Shown piece by piece: positions 10,026-20,560 of a stretch of DNA of 64,000 bases. The translations under genes and the position numbers were made by a program. Under the pieces are notes generated by a model, which was given only the letters and a program-made list of their open reading frames with translations, did not search any database and had not been told where the DNA came from. The stretch is from Sthenelais limicola (Eukaryota; Annelida; Polychaeta; Phyllodocida; Sigalionidae): positions 10,851,172-10,915,171 of the forward strand of contig OW804097.1 of assembly GCA_942159475.1 (NCBI GenBank). Reading direction: 5' to 3'. Within the stretch, counting starts at the first letter, position 1; the number at the start of each line of letters is the position of its first letter.

Positions 10026-10254
10026 ATGCCCTTTTTGCCCTACCAAAAAGTGCCCTTTTTCCAGCCCAAAAGTGCCCTTTTTCCAGCCCAAAAGTACCCT
10101 TTTTCCAGCCTCAAAATGCCCTTTTTCCAGCCCCAAAGTGCCCTTTTTTCCCACCCCAAAATGCTTTTCTCCCACCCCAAATCCCATCCCAGATTTTCTT
10201 TTTTCTGCCATAAATGGCCTTTTTTTCTGTCCCAAAACGATAATTTGTCTCAAA
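10026..10254 (+). repeat. Pyrimidine-rich 22-bp tandem repeat inside the hAT-like element
   Basis: About ten decaying units of TGCCCTTTTTCCAGCCCAAA. Short frames on both strands here are shadows of the repeat. Confidence 0.8.
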
Positions 10255-10329
10255 ATTAGCCTTTTGGGGGCTACAGCAATGTGACAATGTGCCCATTTAC
10301 TGTGTAACTTACCTATTTTCCCCCCATAT

Positions 10330-11220
10330 TTGCCCCCATATCTAAGGAAATTTCACCAAATATCTCCCATGTACTCACAGTACCTTTCTAATCATTTTAT
10401 TAAAGTTTTTTTTTTTAACGATGTTTTATTCATCATATCCTGCCTTCTTGGCTTCTACAATTCTAAGACATGTTATTTGACGATTCAATTTTTTCATGAA
10501 CCCTTTTTTTTGTTTTTCTTCATTTTCTCTCTCGCCTAGATAGGCACCAATACAACGTACAACATGAAATAATACTCTTTTTATGAAACGGTTGGGATTT
10601 CCCTTGCGTAATATTGTGTGATAACCTTTCATTTTTAAGGGCCGTGGCCTCTGTTATTTTTACAGAAAGTTTATGTTACAGTATTTTGTATCTTGGGTTG
10701 TTCATCCCAAGTAATTTTATTAAAGTTTTAAGATGATTAAACAATTTTTGCAACCTTCGGTTAAAATTGGTTAAAAAGGGCCTCATTATGACAAATGATA
10801 ATTTTTCAACTGGTTTTCTGTCTGGAATCTATTAATTGTTTGAAAAAGTAAACTGGTTTTCTGACTGGAATCTATTAATTGTTTGAAAAAGTAAAAGGGG
10901 AAATTAGGCTATAATGTATCTAACAATTATTGCTTTCTTTCATGTGATGTAAGTATAGCCCTTTGTGCCTATACGTATAGGATCTGACCTTTTTGTCATG
11001 TGTAAATGATTGAAATAATCCTTTCAAATTCTTAAGATTATTATTTTCACCTCATGTGAAATAATCCCTTTCATTTGTGATGTGATGCCCTTACTGGTCA
11101 TGAAATCTGGCCATTTTGACATACATAAATAGTTGAGATAATGTTTTCAAGTGGATACAAGATATTGAATTCTAATGGTGATTAGAGTGTGGCCCATATT
11201 GTTTTTATTTCGAAATAGAT
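10330..11220. other. Interior of the hAT-like element, no recognised feature
   Basis: AT-rich sequence with a 55-bp direct duplication (AACTGGTTTTCTG...GAATCTATTAATTG, about 10809-10892). No coding signal. Confidence 0.5.
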
Positions 11221-11225
11221 CAATT

Positions 11226-11652
11226 GTGATGTGTTTCAGGAAAATGAGTCATAAGTCACGAAATTGATATTTTTCAAATTGTTTTTTTCACAAGATTCCT
11301 TTATTGAAATATTCTGATTGTTAGAGGGTCTAGCACTTGTAGCCATATGAATTTGTGTCACAAATTTCAGGACATTGTATTAAATAGATCCCTGAATTTC
11401 GAAGGCCTTTGTATAGAGTATATTTAGTTACTTTACTGGTAATTGCCCATCCAGAAACATTGCAAAACCTCTTTTTTTTTCAAAAATAAAAATATAAAAA
11501 TTAAAATATAGAACTACTTAATATATTAAGAAATACTAATTAGGTGTCCCAGTGTTTAGTATCATTGGAATCACCTTGTTCTCCTTTTTCAAATATGATA
11601 TCTCAAAATCCATTTTTTGCGATGTGTGACTCATTTTCCTGAAACACATCTC
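11226..11652 (+). mobile_element. MITE-2 copy, + orientation
   Basis: 427 bp with AATT duplications on both sides (11222-11225, 11653-11656). Inserted within the hAT-like element. Confidence 0.9.
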
Positions 11653-12471
11653 AATTATTTGTGTGATTTGTATTTAATAGTTTCAATTTTGCCCGAATTT
11701 TGATGAATTTCCAGGTTGAATAGGGCCTCATTGTGACCCAAATTGATTTTTCAACTGGCTTTTTATCTTGATATGGTGCTTTCATTGTTGGGAATTTGTT
11801 TCTTATTTTACAAAAATATCATTAGTCATTTCAACCCCATGAATTTTGTCCAACTAATGTGTCATAGTTTTTGTCATTATGGTGACATAAGTATATCCCA
11901 TTTGAAGCTATTTTACAAAGCCCTCAGACAAATTCCACCTGTTTCTGGCCTAATTTGTGAATATCGATTTTGTAAAAAAATTATGTCAAAAAACTATAAG
12001 GAGAAAGACTAAAATAATAAGCTGTTTACTGAAAGAGGGGGATGAATTGGAAAGAGAATTACTTTTAATATCAGAAAATAACACCCCCAAACCATTGTAA
12101 GTATTGATCATCAGGTATTGAGACTACAGGTACTTATCATAACTGATAGAAAGACTCTTTACACAAAATATGGTTCTCATCTTTAGTGGAAATTATTGAG
12201 TTTTCAATAAACATGTCATTGTGAATATTTATCATTTTTTTCTACATCATCTGTAATATAATGAGCAGCAAATATTGTTAAAATACAAATTATAAAAATA
12301 CAAATTTTATTTATCCACTCAAAATGCACCAGGAGGTGTATATTTTCCCTGGAGCACCCTCCTGGACGTTCCTCTGAGCGCTTTGCGCCTTCGGCGCTCA
12401 CAGACTCCCCAACATGTGCCCTTTTCTAAGACCTGAACCCCCCCCTTCATGAAATCCTGGATCCGCCCCTG

Positions 12472-12833
12472 TCATGTATGGCCATGGGTGGCACTTATCT
12501 CTCCCTCCTGTGTCTGGGGCCTGTTGTACAAGCTGAGGAAGGAGATGTAGATTTATACTTGTATTGATCATGTATGGCCATGGGTGGCACTTATCTCTCT
12601 ACCCTCTGTGTCTGGGGCCTGTTGTACAAGCTGAGGGAGGAGATGTAGATTTATACTTATATTGATCATGTATGGCCATGGGTGGCACTTATCTCTACCT
12701 CCTGTGTCTGGGGCCTGTTGTACAAGCTGAGGAAGGAGATGTAGATTTATACTTGTATTGATCATGTATGGCCATGGGTGGCACTTATCTCTCCCTCCTG
12801 TGACTGGGGCCTGGTGTACAAGCTGAGGACGGA
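12472..12833 (+). repeat. Minisatellite of about 97 bp, right part
   Basis: About four further units continue the array at 9846 and lead directly into the purine tract. Confidence 0.85.
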
Positions 12834-13722
12834 GATGAGAGAAGAAGTGGAGTGAATGAGAGAGAAGAAAGAGGGGGAAGGGGAGAGAAAAGGAATAGAG
12901 GGAGGGATAGGGGAGGGTGAATGAGAGAGAAGGAAGATGGTGAAAGAAGAGAGGGAGGGAGAGAGGGAGAGTGAATGAGAGAGAGACAGAAGGAAGAGGG
13001 AGAGGGAATAGAGAGAGGGAGGTAGAGGGAATGAGAGAAAAAAAGAGTGACAGGTGAAGAGAGAGAAAGAAGAGAGGGAGGGAGAGTGAATGAGAGAGAG
13101 AAGGAAGAGGGAGAGGGAAGAGAAGGAGGGAGTTAGGGTGAGATAGGAAGGGGGTAGAGAGGGAGAGAGAGGAAGGGGGTAGAGAGAGGGAGAGAGGGAG
13201 AGAGGGAAAGAGAGGGAGGGAGGGAGGAAGGGGAGAGAGGAAGGGGAGAGAGAGGGAGAGGGAGGAGAGAGGAGAGAGAGGGCTACAGAGAGGGAGAGAG
13301 AGTGATGGAGGGAGGGAAGGAGAGAGAGAGATGGAAGGAAAGAGAGAGGGAGAGAGAGAGGAAAGAGAGAGGGAGAGCGAGAGAGAGGAAAGAAAGAGAG
13401 GGAGAGAGAGAGGGAGAGAGAGCGGGAGAGAGAGAGGGACAGAGAGAGGGAGAGAAAGAGGCAGAGAAGGAGGGAGAGAGGGAGAGAGAGAGGGAGAGAG
13501 AGCGGGAGAGAGAGCGGGAGAGAGCGAGGGAGAGAGAGGGACAGAGAGAGGGAGAGAAAGAGGTAGAGAAGGAGGGAGAGACGGAGGGAGAGAGAGTGAG
13601 AGAGAGAGGGAGAGTGAGAGGGAGAGTGAGAGGGAGAGAGAGAGAGTGAGAGAGAGAGGGAGAGTGAGAGGGATAGAGAGGGAGAGTGTGATAGAGAAAG
13701 GAAGCAGAGAGGAGAAGCAGAT
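12834..13722 (+). repeat. 0.9-kb polypurine tract (GAGAGG-rich)
   Basis: Nearly uninterrupted G and A on the + strand, with a larger repeat of GAGAGGGACAGAGAGAGGGA around 13390-13570. All open frames here (386 aa on minus; 154, 144 and 115 aa) are Leu/Ser/Pro or Arg/Glu/Gly low-complexity products. Such a tract can form triplex DNA. Confidence 0.95.
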
Positions 13723-13900
13723 AGTCACGCGAATGATGTATAATCAACAGGGGCCTGTTAAATAAGCTATAAGAAAAAGCTGTACTAAAACATCCTCTTC
13801 TTCATGAAATTCCCATGACAAGCGTAGGAATTCCCACACACTGTTTTAATAATAGTGATAATGAAATTCTTTATTTGCCATGACTAGTGAATACAAAGTA

Positions 13901-14345
13901 CCATATTTCGCCGATAGAACGCCCGGGCGTTTATTTTTTTCAGGCCACTCTTACCCCTGGCACTTTTTCGAGGCAGGAGTTTATTGTTTTATGTTAATGA
14001 ATAGAAGACACAATTATTTATCTATTATACAACTTTATTGGCCTCCACCATCTATAATATATATATATATATAAGAACTTTTATTCAGTAATCAAATAAT
14101 CATACATAAATGGGATGAATCCTTCTACAATGTAGTTATACAATGTAGTTATTCCAGGGCAACCCTAAGGAAGTAATAGTATTACTAAGATAATACCGTC
14201 CTTTATGTATGTTCTTTGATGGGTGTAAGAGGTGACCCCACGTTCATTTGGGCCGGCATTTATTTATTTCACTATGTTAAATGACCCGGTGCTTTTTCGG
14301 GACACGCGTTTATTTGGGACCCGGCGTTCTATTGGTGAAATAGGG
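13901..14345. mobile_element. Small TIR element with TA duplication, 445 bp
   Basis: The left end CCATATTTCGCCGATAGAAC pairs with the right end (complement CCCTATTTCACCAATAGAAC). TA flanks both sides. The inner sequence repeats CGTTTATTT motifs in both arms. Confidence 0.75.
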
Positions 14346-14738
14346 TAGTGACTACACATCAGATCTAAATCTGATCTTCCTATGCTTACTATTCATGGGA
14401 AAAAATATTGGTTCATTGTTCACCTTTGCTATATATTGCACCTGAAGCTGTATATATTCACAAAGGCAACAAAACTGATGATTCAGCAATTATACCAGAC
14501 ACAAAGTGTGCTAATGCACCTTCAGTTGCCTTTCCTGGTGTCTGGTGCGTACAAATATTAAATATTTTGAACTAAACATTTGTTTCTACTTTACTGGCTA
14601 AACTTAATGAATACTCCTGCATAATTATGGGGAAGTTATATATATATGTTGAAAATCTGATTCATAAAAGATTTAATTCATGTCAGTTTGCTGTTTAATC
14701 ATGTACCCTAGAAGCTGGAAGACCTAGTCCAAACGCTA

Positions 14739-16270
14739 GTGTGTTAAAGGTGTGTTAAAGGTGTGTTAAAGGTGTGTTAAAGGTGTGTTAAAGGTGTGTT
14801 GGAGGTGTGTTGGAGGTGTGTTGGAGGTGTGTTGGAGGTGTGTTGGAGGTGTGTTGGAGGTGTGTTGGAGGTGTGTTGGAGGTGTGTTGGAGGTGTGTTG
14901 GAGGTGTGTTGGAGGTGTGTTGGAGGTGTGTTGGAGGTGTGTTGGAGGTGTGTTGGAGGTGTGTTGGAGGTGTGTTGGAGGTGTGTTGGAGGTGTGTTGG
15001 AGGTGTGTTGGAGGTGTGTTGGAGGTGTGTTGGAGGTGTGTTGGAGGTGTGTTGGAGGTGTGTTGGAGGTGTGTTGGAGGTGTGTTGGAGGTGTGTTGGA
15101 GGTGTGTTGGAGGTGTGTTGGAGGTGTGTTGGAGGTGTGTTGGAGGTGTGTTGGAGGTGTGTTGGAGGTGTGTTGGAGGTGTGTTGGAAGTGTGTTGGAG
15201 GTGTGTTGGAAGGGTGTTGGAGGTGCGTTGGAAGGGTGTTGGAGGTGTGTTGGAGGTGTGTTGGAGGTGTGTTGGAGGTGTGTTGGAGGTGTGTTGGAGG
15301 TGTGTTGGAGGTGTGTTGGGGGTGTGTTGGAGGTGTGTTGGAGGTGTGTTGGAGGTGTATTGGAGCTGTGTTGGAGCTGTGTTGGGGTGTGTTGGATGTG
15401 TGTTGGATGTGTGTTGTAGGTGTGTTGGAAGGGTGTTGGAGGTGTGTTGGAGGTGTGTTGGAGGTGTGTTGGAGGGGTGTTGGAAGTGTGTTGGAGGTGT
15501 GTTGGAGGTGTGTTGGAAGTGTGTTGGAGGTGTGTTGGAGGTGTGTTGGAGGTGTGTTGGGGTGTGTTGGATGTGTGTTGGATGTGTGTTGTAGGTGTGT
15601 TGGAAGGGTGTTGGAGGTGTGTTGGAGGTGTGTTGGAGGTGTGTTGGAGGGGTGTTGGAAGTGTGTTGGAGGTGTGTTGGAGGTGTGTTGGAAGTGTGTT
15701 GGAGGTGTGTTGGAGGTGTGTTGGAGGTGTATTGGAGCTGTGTTGGAGGTGTGTTGGGGTGTGTTGGATGTGTGTTGGATGTGTGTTGTAGGTGTGTTGG
15801 AAGGGTGTTGGAGGTGTGTTGGAGGTGTGTTGGAGGTGTGTTGGAGGGGTGTTGGAAGTGTGTTGGAGGTGTGTTGGAGGTGTGTTGGAAGTGTGTTGGA
15901 GGTGTGTTGGAGGTGTGTTGGAGGTGTGTTGGAGGTGTGTTGGAGGTGTGTTGGAGGTGTGTTGGAGGTGTGTTGGAGGTGTGTTGGAGGTGTGTTGGAG
16001 GTGTGTTGGAGGTGTGTTGGAGGTGTGTTGGAAGTGTGTTGGAGGTGTGTTGGAAGTGTGTTGGAGGTGTTTTGGAGGTGTGTTGGTGGTGTGTTGGAGG
16101 TGTGTTGGTGGTGTGTTGGAAGTGTGTTGGAGGTGTGTTGGTGGTGTGTTGGGGGTGTGTTGGAGGTGTGTTGGTGGTGTGTTGGAAGTGTGTTGGAGGT
16201 GTGTTGGTGGTGTGTTGGAAGTGTGTTGGAAGTGTGTTGGAGGTGTGTTGGAAGTGTGTTAGAGGTGCGT
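14739..16270 (+). repeat. 1.5-kb minisatellite of an 11-bp unit (GGTGTGTTGGA)
   Basis: Roughly 138 units. The first five are the variant GGTGTGTTAAA; the middle (15380-15900) has a higher-order repeat marked by GGATGTGTGTTGTAGG; the end is enriched in GGTGGTGTGTTGG. Because 11 is not a multiple of 3, all frames cycle through the same codons and none contains a stop. Frames of about 500 codons on both strands (LEVCWRCVGGV on +, PPTHLQHTSNT on -) are therefore artefacts. Confidence 0.97.
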
Positions 16271-16319
16271 TCAAGCCTCAAAAACACCTCAAAACCACTC
16301 AAAACACCAATCTGAACAC

Positions 16320-16734
16320 AGTGTTGAGACCGTTTTCAGTGGTTCACAGTTTATGCAACAGGGACCTGGTGCATATATGAGACACACTGCGACTGCTGTG
16401 ACTGGATTCATGTGACATAAAGGTATCAGTAGTTCTACTGAGGCTATGCATAACCTAGAGGGGTATTCTCCCTGCCTCTCATTGCCTATTCCCCATCCAT
16501 ACCACCCCATCATTCAGCCTCCGTCACCCCTCCACACATAATACACAAGTGACCCATGTTCTTACCCTGACCATCCATCTAAAGGATTTATAGGCGATAT
16601 TAATTCATAGCTACATAGATACAAAGGCTGATATATTTGCAGTGGTGTAATGAATGATGTATATGAAACTGTACATGTGACGTTGTTCCCTTTGAACATA
16701 AGTCCAGTAGGAAATAGCAACCAAACATTACACA
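16320..16734. other. No recognised feature
   Basis: Unique-looking sequence with no exon or repeat signal. Confidence 0.4.
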
Positions 16735-16897
16735 TTGGTCAATACTAGGTAAATTAGAGTATATTCTGCATTGCATTGATTCTAGCAATCTGTTTAGTTA
16801 GGTTGAACTGTATTTTGAACTATATTTTCGTCTGAAATTTGGGTTATTTGAGAAGATTGGCGAAGTTGAATTGTAAATTTTCAGGAAATCTGACCCT
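16735..16897 (+). mobile_element. MITE-1a, + orientation, 5' truncated
   Basis: Only the right two-thirds remains, from ATTGGTCAATACTAGG to CTGACCCT. Confidence 0.8.
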
Positions 16898-17037
16898 TAT
16901 GCATTGTAAGAAATCCTCCTTACATTTGATTCTCCATAGCCTTATATTACAAGCAGTAGGTTCTCATTGAGAAGAGAGGGACAGGGAGATAGAGGCAGGT
17001 GGTTCAATTCTCACCCAATACTTCAGTACAAGTAAAG

Positions 17038-17110
17038 ATCATCAGAAAATGTACAATTGGCAGTTCTAAACATTTAGGAAATCCTGCTAAATTAGGCTGA
17101 AAAATGAGTA
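17038..17110 (+). mobile_element. MITE-1b left-end fragment
   Basis: It runs from ATCAGAAAATGTACAATT to GGCTGAAAAATGAG, then diverges. Confidence 0.65.
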
Positions 17111-17513
17111 ACACCTTGGGAAAGTTGTGGCTCCGTGAGAAAACTATTTTCTCCTCATGGTGATTGAGGAAAATGGGGGAAAATAGATTTCCCTTTCAAA
17201 TAACATCTCTCTCTCAACAAAACAAAAGTTGAGGAAAGTCGAATTGAGATACTGTTGAAAGAGAACACATGTGTTTTAGTTGTATTTTGGATATCATTAT
17301 GTCAATGAAGAAATAAAGAGAGTTCATTGACTCCAGAAAAAACAAATAATAAAAATCCCTTCATAGAAAAGTAGAAATAATAAAAACATGAGAAAGGTTA
17401 TTATGTCTGAAGGCCTGCCAGACTACTGATTGGTGCTTACGTGGACTTCTACTAATGCGTTTTATTTGTTCCACAGAAGTCTCTCACCATAATTCTCCCG
17501 CAGATGAACCAGT
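17111..17513. other. No recognised feature
   Basis: AT-rich; no repeat family or coding signal seen. Confidence 0.4.
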
Positions 17514-17748
17514 TGGGGGAAGTCACCAGAAAATGTACAATTCACTTTCAACAATCCCCCCAAAGAATCCCAATTTCAGACGAAAATAAAGTTGAAAATA
17601 CAGTTCAACCTAACCAAACAGATTGCTAGAATCAATGCAATGCTAAATATACTCGAATTTACCTAGTATTGACCAAATTGTTGCCTAATTTAGCAGAATT
17701 TACTAAATGTGTACAGCTGCCAATTGTACATTTTCGGAAATCTGACCC
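17514..17748 (-). mobile_element. MITE-1a, - orientation
   Basis: The left end is the alternative form GGGGAAGTCACCAGAAAATG; the right end is the standard AATCTGACCC. Confidence 0.85.
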
Positions 17749-17938
17749 AGTTAATGCACTAAGGGGTTCCCAGAAACGTGAGAAACAAGAAGGTATTACC
17801 GAGCTATTTTAGAGCACGGTTTAGCGCAATCTATGGTAGATTGTAGGCAAGAAGAGACTTTACCACAGGATTTGCGAATAAAGCCAAGTCTCATGGAAGA
17901 TTGCCTGTATAAAAATTGTAAATAAAAAAAAAAGAAAT

Positions 17939-18210
17939 GTTATGTTTCACAGGAAAATAAGTAACATGTAGCAAAAAACGGATTTCAGCATAGGGGTTAG
18001 ATTATCAGAAAATGTACAATTGGCAGCTGTACACATTTAATAAATTCTGCTAAATTAGGCTGAAATTTGGGTTATTTGAGGGGATTGGTGAAGATGAATT
18101 GTACATTTTCTGAAAATCTAACCCATATTTGAAATGATGAGATCAAGCCGATTCCAATGATGGTAAAGACGAAGGCCATCTAAGAAGTGTTTCTTCCCAC
18201 TTTTTATAGT
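17939..18210 (-). mobile_element. MITE-2 copy, - orientation, truncated, containing MITE-1
   Basis: The left end is GTTATGTTTCACAGGAAAAT after AAAT. A short MITE-1 interrupts it at 17994-18125. The 3' half is lost. Confidence 0.7.
17994..18125 (+). mobile_element. MITE-1 deletion derivative, 132 bp, nested in MITE-2
   Basis: Both ends are present but about 105 bp of the core is missing (GGCTGAAATTTGGGTTATTT junction). TA on both sides; removal restores the MITE-2 stretch GCATATTTGAAATGA. Confidence 0.8.
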
Positions 18211-18372
18211 GTTTTACATGTGTTAATAAAAGTATACCCCCCCCCCCCCTCTCCCCACCTAGCATACCTAAACAATTGTTCACCTTGGTACTACATTAAG
18301 CAGGTCTTCAAAACAATGTCTTCCTAACAGGAAAAAGCTTAAAAGATGTATTCCTCTTGTTCAAAACTGGTC

Positions 18373-19350
18373 CTGGGTAAGACCATAAAGTGCCTTTCTG
18401 TCTCTTTTTCTCTGTCTCTCTCTCCTTTCTTCTCTATCTCTATTTCCTGGGTAAGATTATAAAGTGCCTTTCTGTCTGTTTTTCTCTGTCTCTCTCTCCT
18501 TTCTTCTCTATCTCTATTTCCTGGGTAAGAACATAAAGTGCCTGTCTGTCTCTTTTTCTCTGTCTCTCTCTCCTTTCTTCTCTATCTCTATTTCCTGGGT
18601 AAGACTATAAAGTGCCTTTCTGTCTGTTTTTCTCTGTCTCTCTCTCCTTTCTTCTCTATCTCTATTTCCTGGGTAAGAACATAAAGTGCCTTTCTGTCTC
18701 TTTTTCTCTGTCTCTCTCTCCTTTCTTCTCTATCTCTATTTCCTGGGTAAGACTATAAAGTGCCTTTCTGTCTCTTTTCTCTGTCTCTCTCTCCCTTCTT
18801 CTCTATCTCTATTTCCTGGGTATGATCATAAAGTGCCTTTCTGTCTCTTTTTCTCTGTCTCTCTCTCCCTTCTTCTCTATCTTTATTTCCTGGGTAAGAC
18901 CTTAAAGTGCCTTTCTGTCTCTTTTTCTCTGTCTCTCTCTCCCTTCTTCTCTATCTTTATTTCCTGGGTATGACCATTAAGTGCCTTTCTGTCTCTTTTC
19001 TCTGTCTCTCTCTCCCTTCTTCTCTATCTTTATTTCCTGGGTAAGACCTTAAAGTGCCTTTCTGTCTCTTTTTCTCTGTCTCTCTCTCCCTTCTTCTCTA
19101 TCTCTATTTCCTGGGTATGATCATAAAGTGCCTTTCTGTCTCTTTTTCTCTGTCTCTCTCTCCCTTCTTCTCTATCTTTATTTCCTGGGTAAGACCTTAA
19201 AGTGCCTTTCTGTCTCTTTTTCTCTGTCTGTCTCGCCCTTCTTCTCTATCTTTATTTCCTGGGTATGACCATTAAGTGCCTTTCTGTCTCTTTTCTCTGT
19301 CTCTCTCTCCCTTCTTCTCTATCTCTATTTCCTGGGTATGATCATAAACT
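18373..19350 (+). repeat. Minisatellite, about 13 units of about 75 bp
   Basis: The unit is CCTGGGTAAGACCATAAAGT plus a CT-rich tail (TTTCTGTCTCTTTTTCTCTG). Variants TAAGAC, TATGAT and TATGACCATT alternate, pointing to a higher-order arrangement. Confidence 0.92.
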
Positions 19351-19359
19351 GTCTCCCTC

Positions 19360-19400
19360 TCAGCTCTCCCGCCCTTGATATAACCATATTAAATGTGTCG
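19360..19400 (-). repeat. Single inverted relic of the 29.7-kb minisatellite unit
   Basis: CTCCCGCCCTTGATATAACC and ATATTAAATGTGT are the reverse complement of the unit repeated at 29742-30392. Confidence 0.7.
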
Positions 19401-19815
19401 CAAAGGGCCACCAAAGCAGCCAATTGCACCCACTTCCTCTTGTTCAAAACAACTATTGTGACTAAATAGACTTTTTCAGTTCCTGGTTTCCTAAAAAAAC
19501 GGATGCGATAGAGATTAACTATTATTAACTTAAGCCGCACTCTCACCTAACATGGGTCAAAATCTAGATATTTTCAACCTTTTGTTCCGCTCTTTTCATC
19601 TAAATGGCTTCTATAACATCCCCATTTGTATTCAGAGGACCCGCCCGAATACTTTTGTATAAGAACTTCACATATTATCACTCATCAGCCATTGGCTTTG
19701 TCATGATAACTGAGAATACAATACAAGGTTCATTACACTGTGGTTAAGCCAGGTATTATTGTACATAAAGGCCTTCACTAACAATGGCCATATAATCCCA
19801 TGCCCATGTTATTTA
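19401..19815. other. No recognised feature
   Basis: Unique-looking sequence without exon or family match. Confidence 0.4.
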
Positions 19816-19817
19816 TA

Positions 19818-20054
19818 TGGGTCATATTTTCAGAAAATGTACAATTCACCTACACCAATCCTCTCAAATAACCCGCATTTCAGACAAACATAAAGTTCAA
19901 AATACAGCTCAACCTAACCAAACAGATTGCTGGAATCAATGCAATGCCGGATATACTCGAATTTACCTAGTATTGACCAAATTGCAGCCTAATTTAGCAG
20001 AATTGGATAAATGTGTACAGATGCCAATTGTACATTTTCTGAAAATCTGACCCA
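19818..20054 (-). mobile_element. MITE-1a, - orientation, complete
   Basis: Exactly 237 bp with TA on both sides. Confidence 0.93.
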
Positions 20055-20174
20055 TATAACTGATCTGAATAATACCTATCAAATAACCTTCACTGATGTT
20101 GCTTCAGTTACATGGGACGTGAAGGCCTAAGGTACACAGGGGGGCTAAAGTACTACTGTGGCTTCATTATATAT

Positions 20175-20557
20175 ATGATGTGTTTCAGGAAAATGAGTCA
20201 TAAGTCGCAAAAATTGGATTTTTTTTTATATTATCATATTTGAAAAGATAAGACCAAGGGGATTCCAATGAATATAAACATTAAGGGCATCTAATAAGTA
20301 TTTCTATATTTTAAGTTTGATATTTTTATTTCTGAAAAAAAAGTTTCAATATTTTTGGGTGAACAATTACAATTAAAGTAGCTAAATATACTCTATGGGA
20401 TGACCCTACAAATGCATGACAATATTTGATACACTGTCTTCATCCAGCGTTAGTCACACCAAAAATGAGAACATTCCTACAAAGAGATTTTGGAAATATA
20501 TCCCTTTGAAAAATATCAATTTTGCGACTTATGACTCATTATCCTGAAACACATCAC
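20175..20557 (-). mobile_element. MITE-2 copy, - orientation
   Basis: ATAT duplications at 20171-20174 and 20558-20561. The right one is also the landing site of the next MITE-1. Confidence 0.9.
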
Positions 20558-20560
20558 ATA

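Larger units (their letters stand above)
9968..12471. mobile_element. hAT-like DNA element, 2504 bp, no transposase
   Basis: Perfect terminal repeats CAGGGGCGGATCCAGG and CCTGGATCCGCCCCTG are followed inward by G-runs and C-runs (GGTTCGGGGG / CTGAACCCCCC). The target duplication is TCATG (9963-9967, 12472-12476), lying inside the minisatellite unit, so the empty site can be read from neighbouring units. CAGGGGCG-type ends are common in hAT elements, though a 5-bp duplication is shorter than the usual 8. The interior has tandem repeats and a MITE-2 but no transposase frame. Confidence 0.85.

Noticed and set aside
12568..13765. 386-codon Leu/Ser/Pro frame and Arg/Glu/Gly frames
   Set aside because: Direct translation of a polypurine tract.
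14766..16315. Open frames of about 500 codons on both strands (PPTHLQHTSNT and LEVCWRCVGGV repeats)
   Set aside because: They are the six-frame reading of an 11-bp minisatellite that lacks stops in any phase; nothing distinguishes one frame as coding.
18686..18973. 95-codon frame with repeated CLSVSF and SLFLGY-like blocks
   Set aside because: Shadow of the 75-bp minisatellite.
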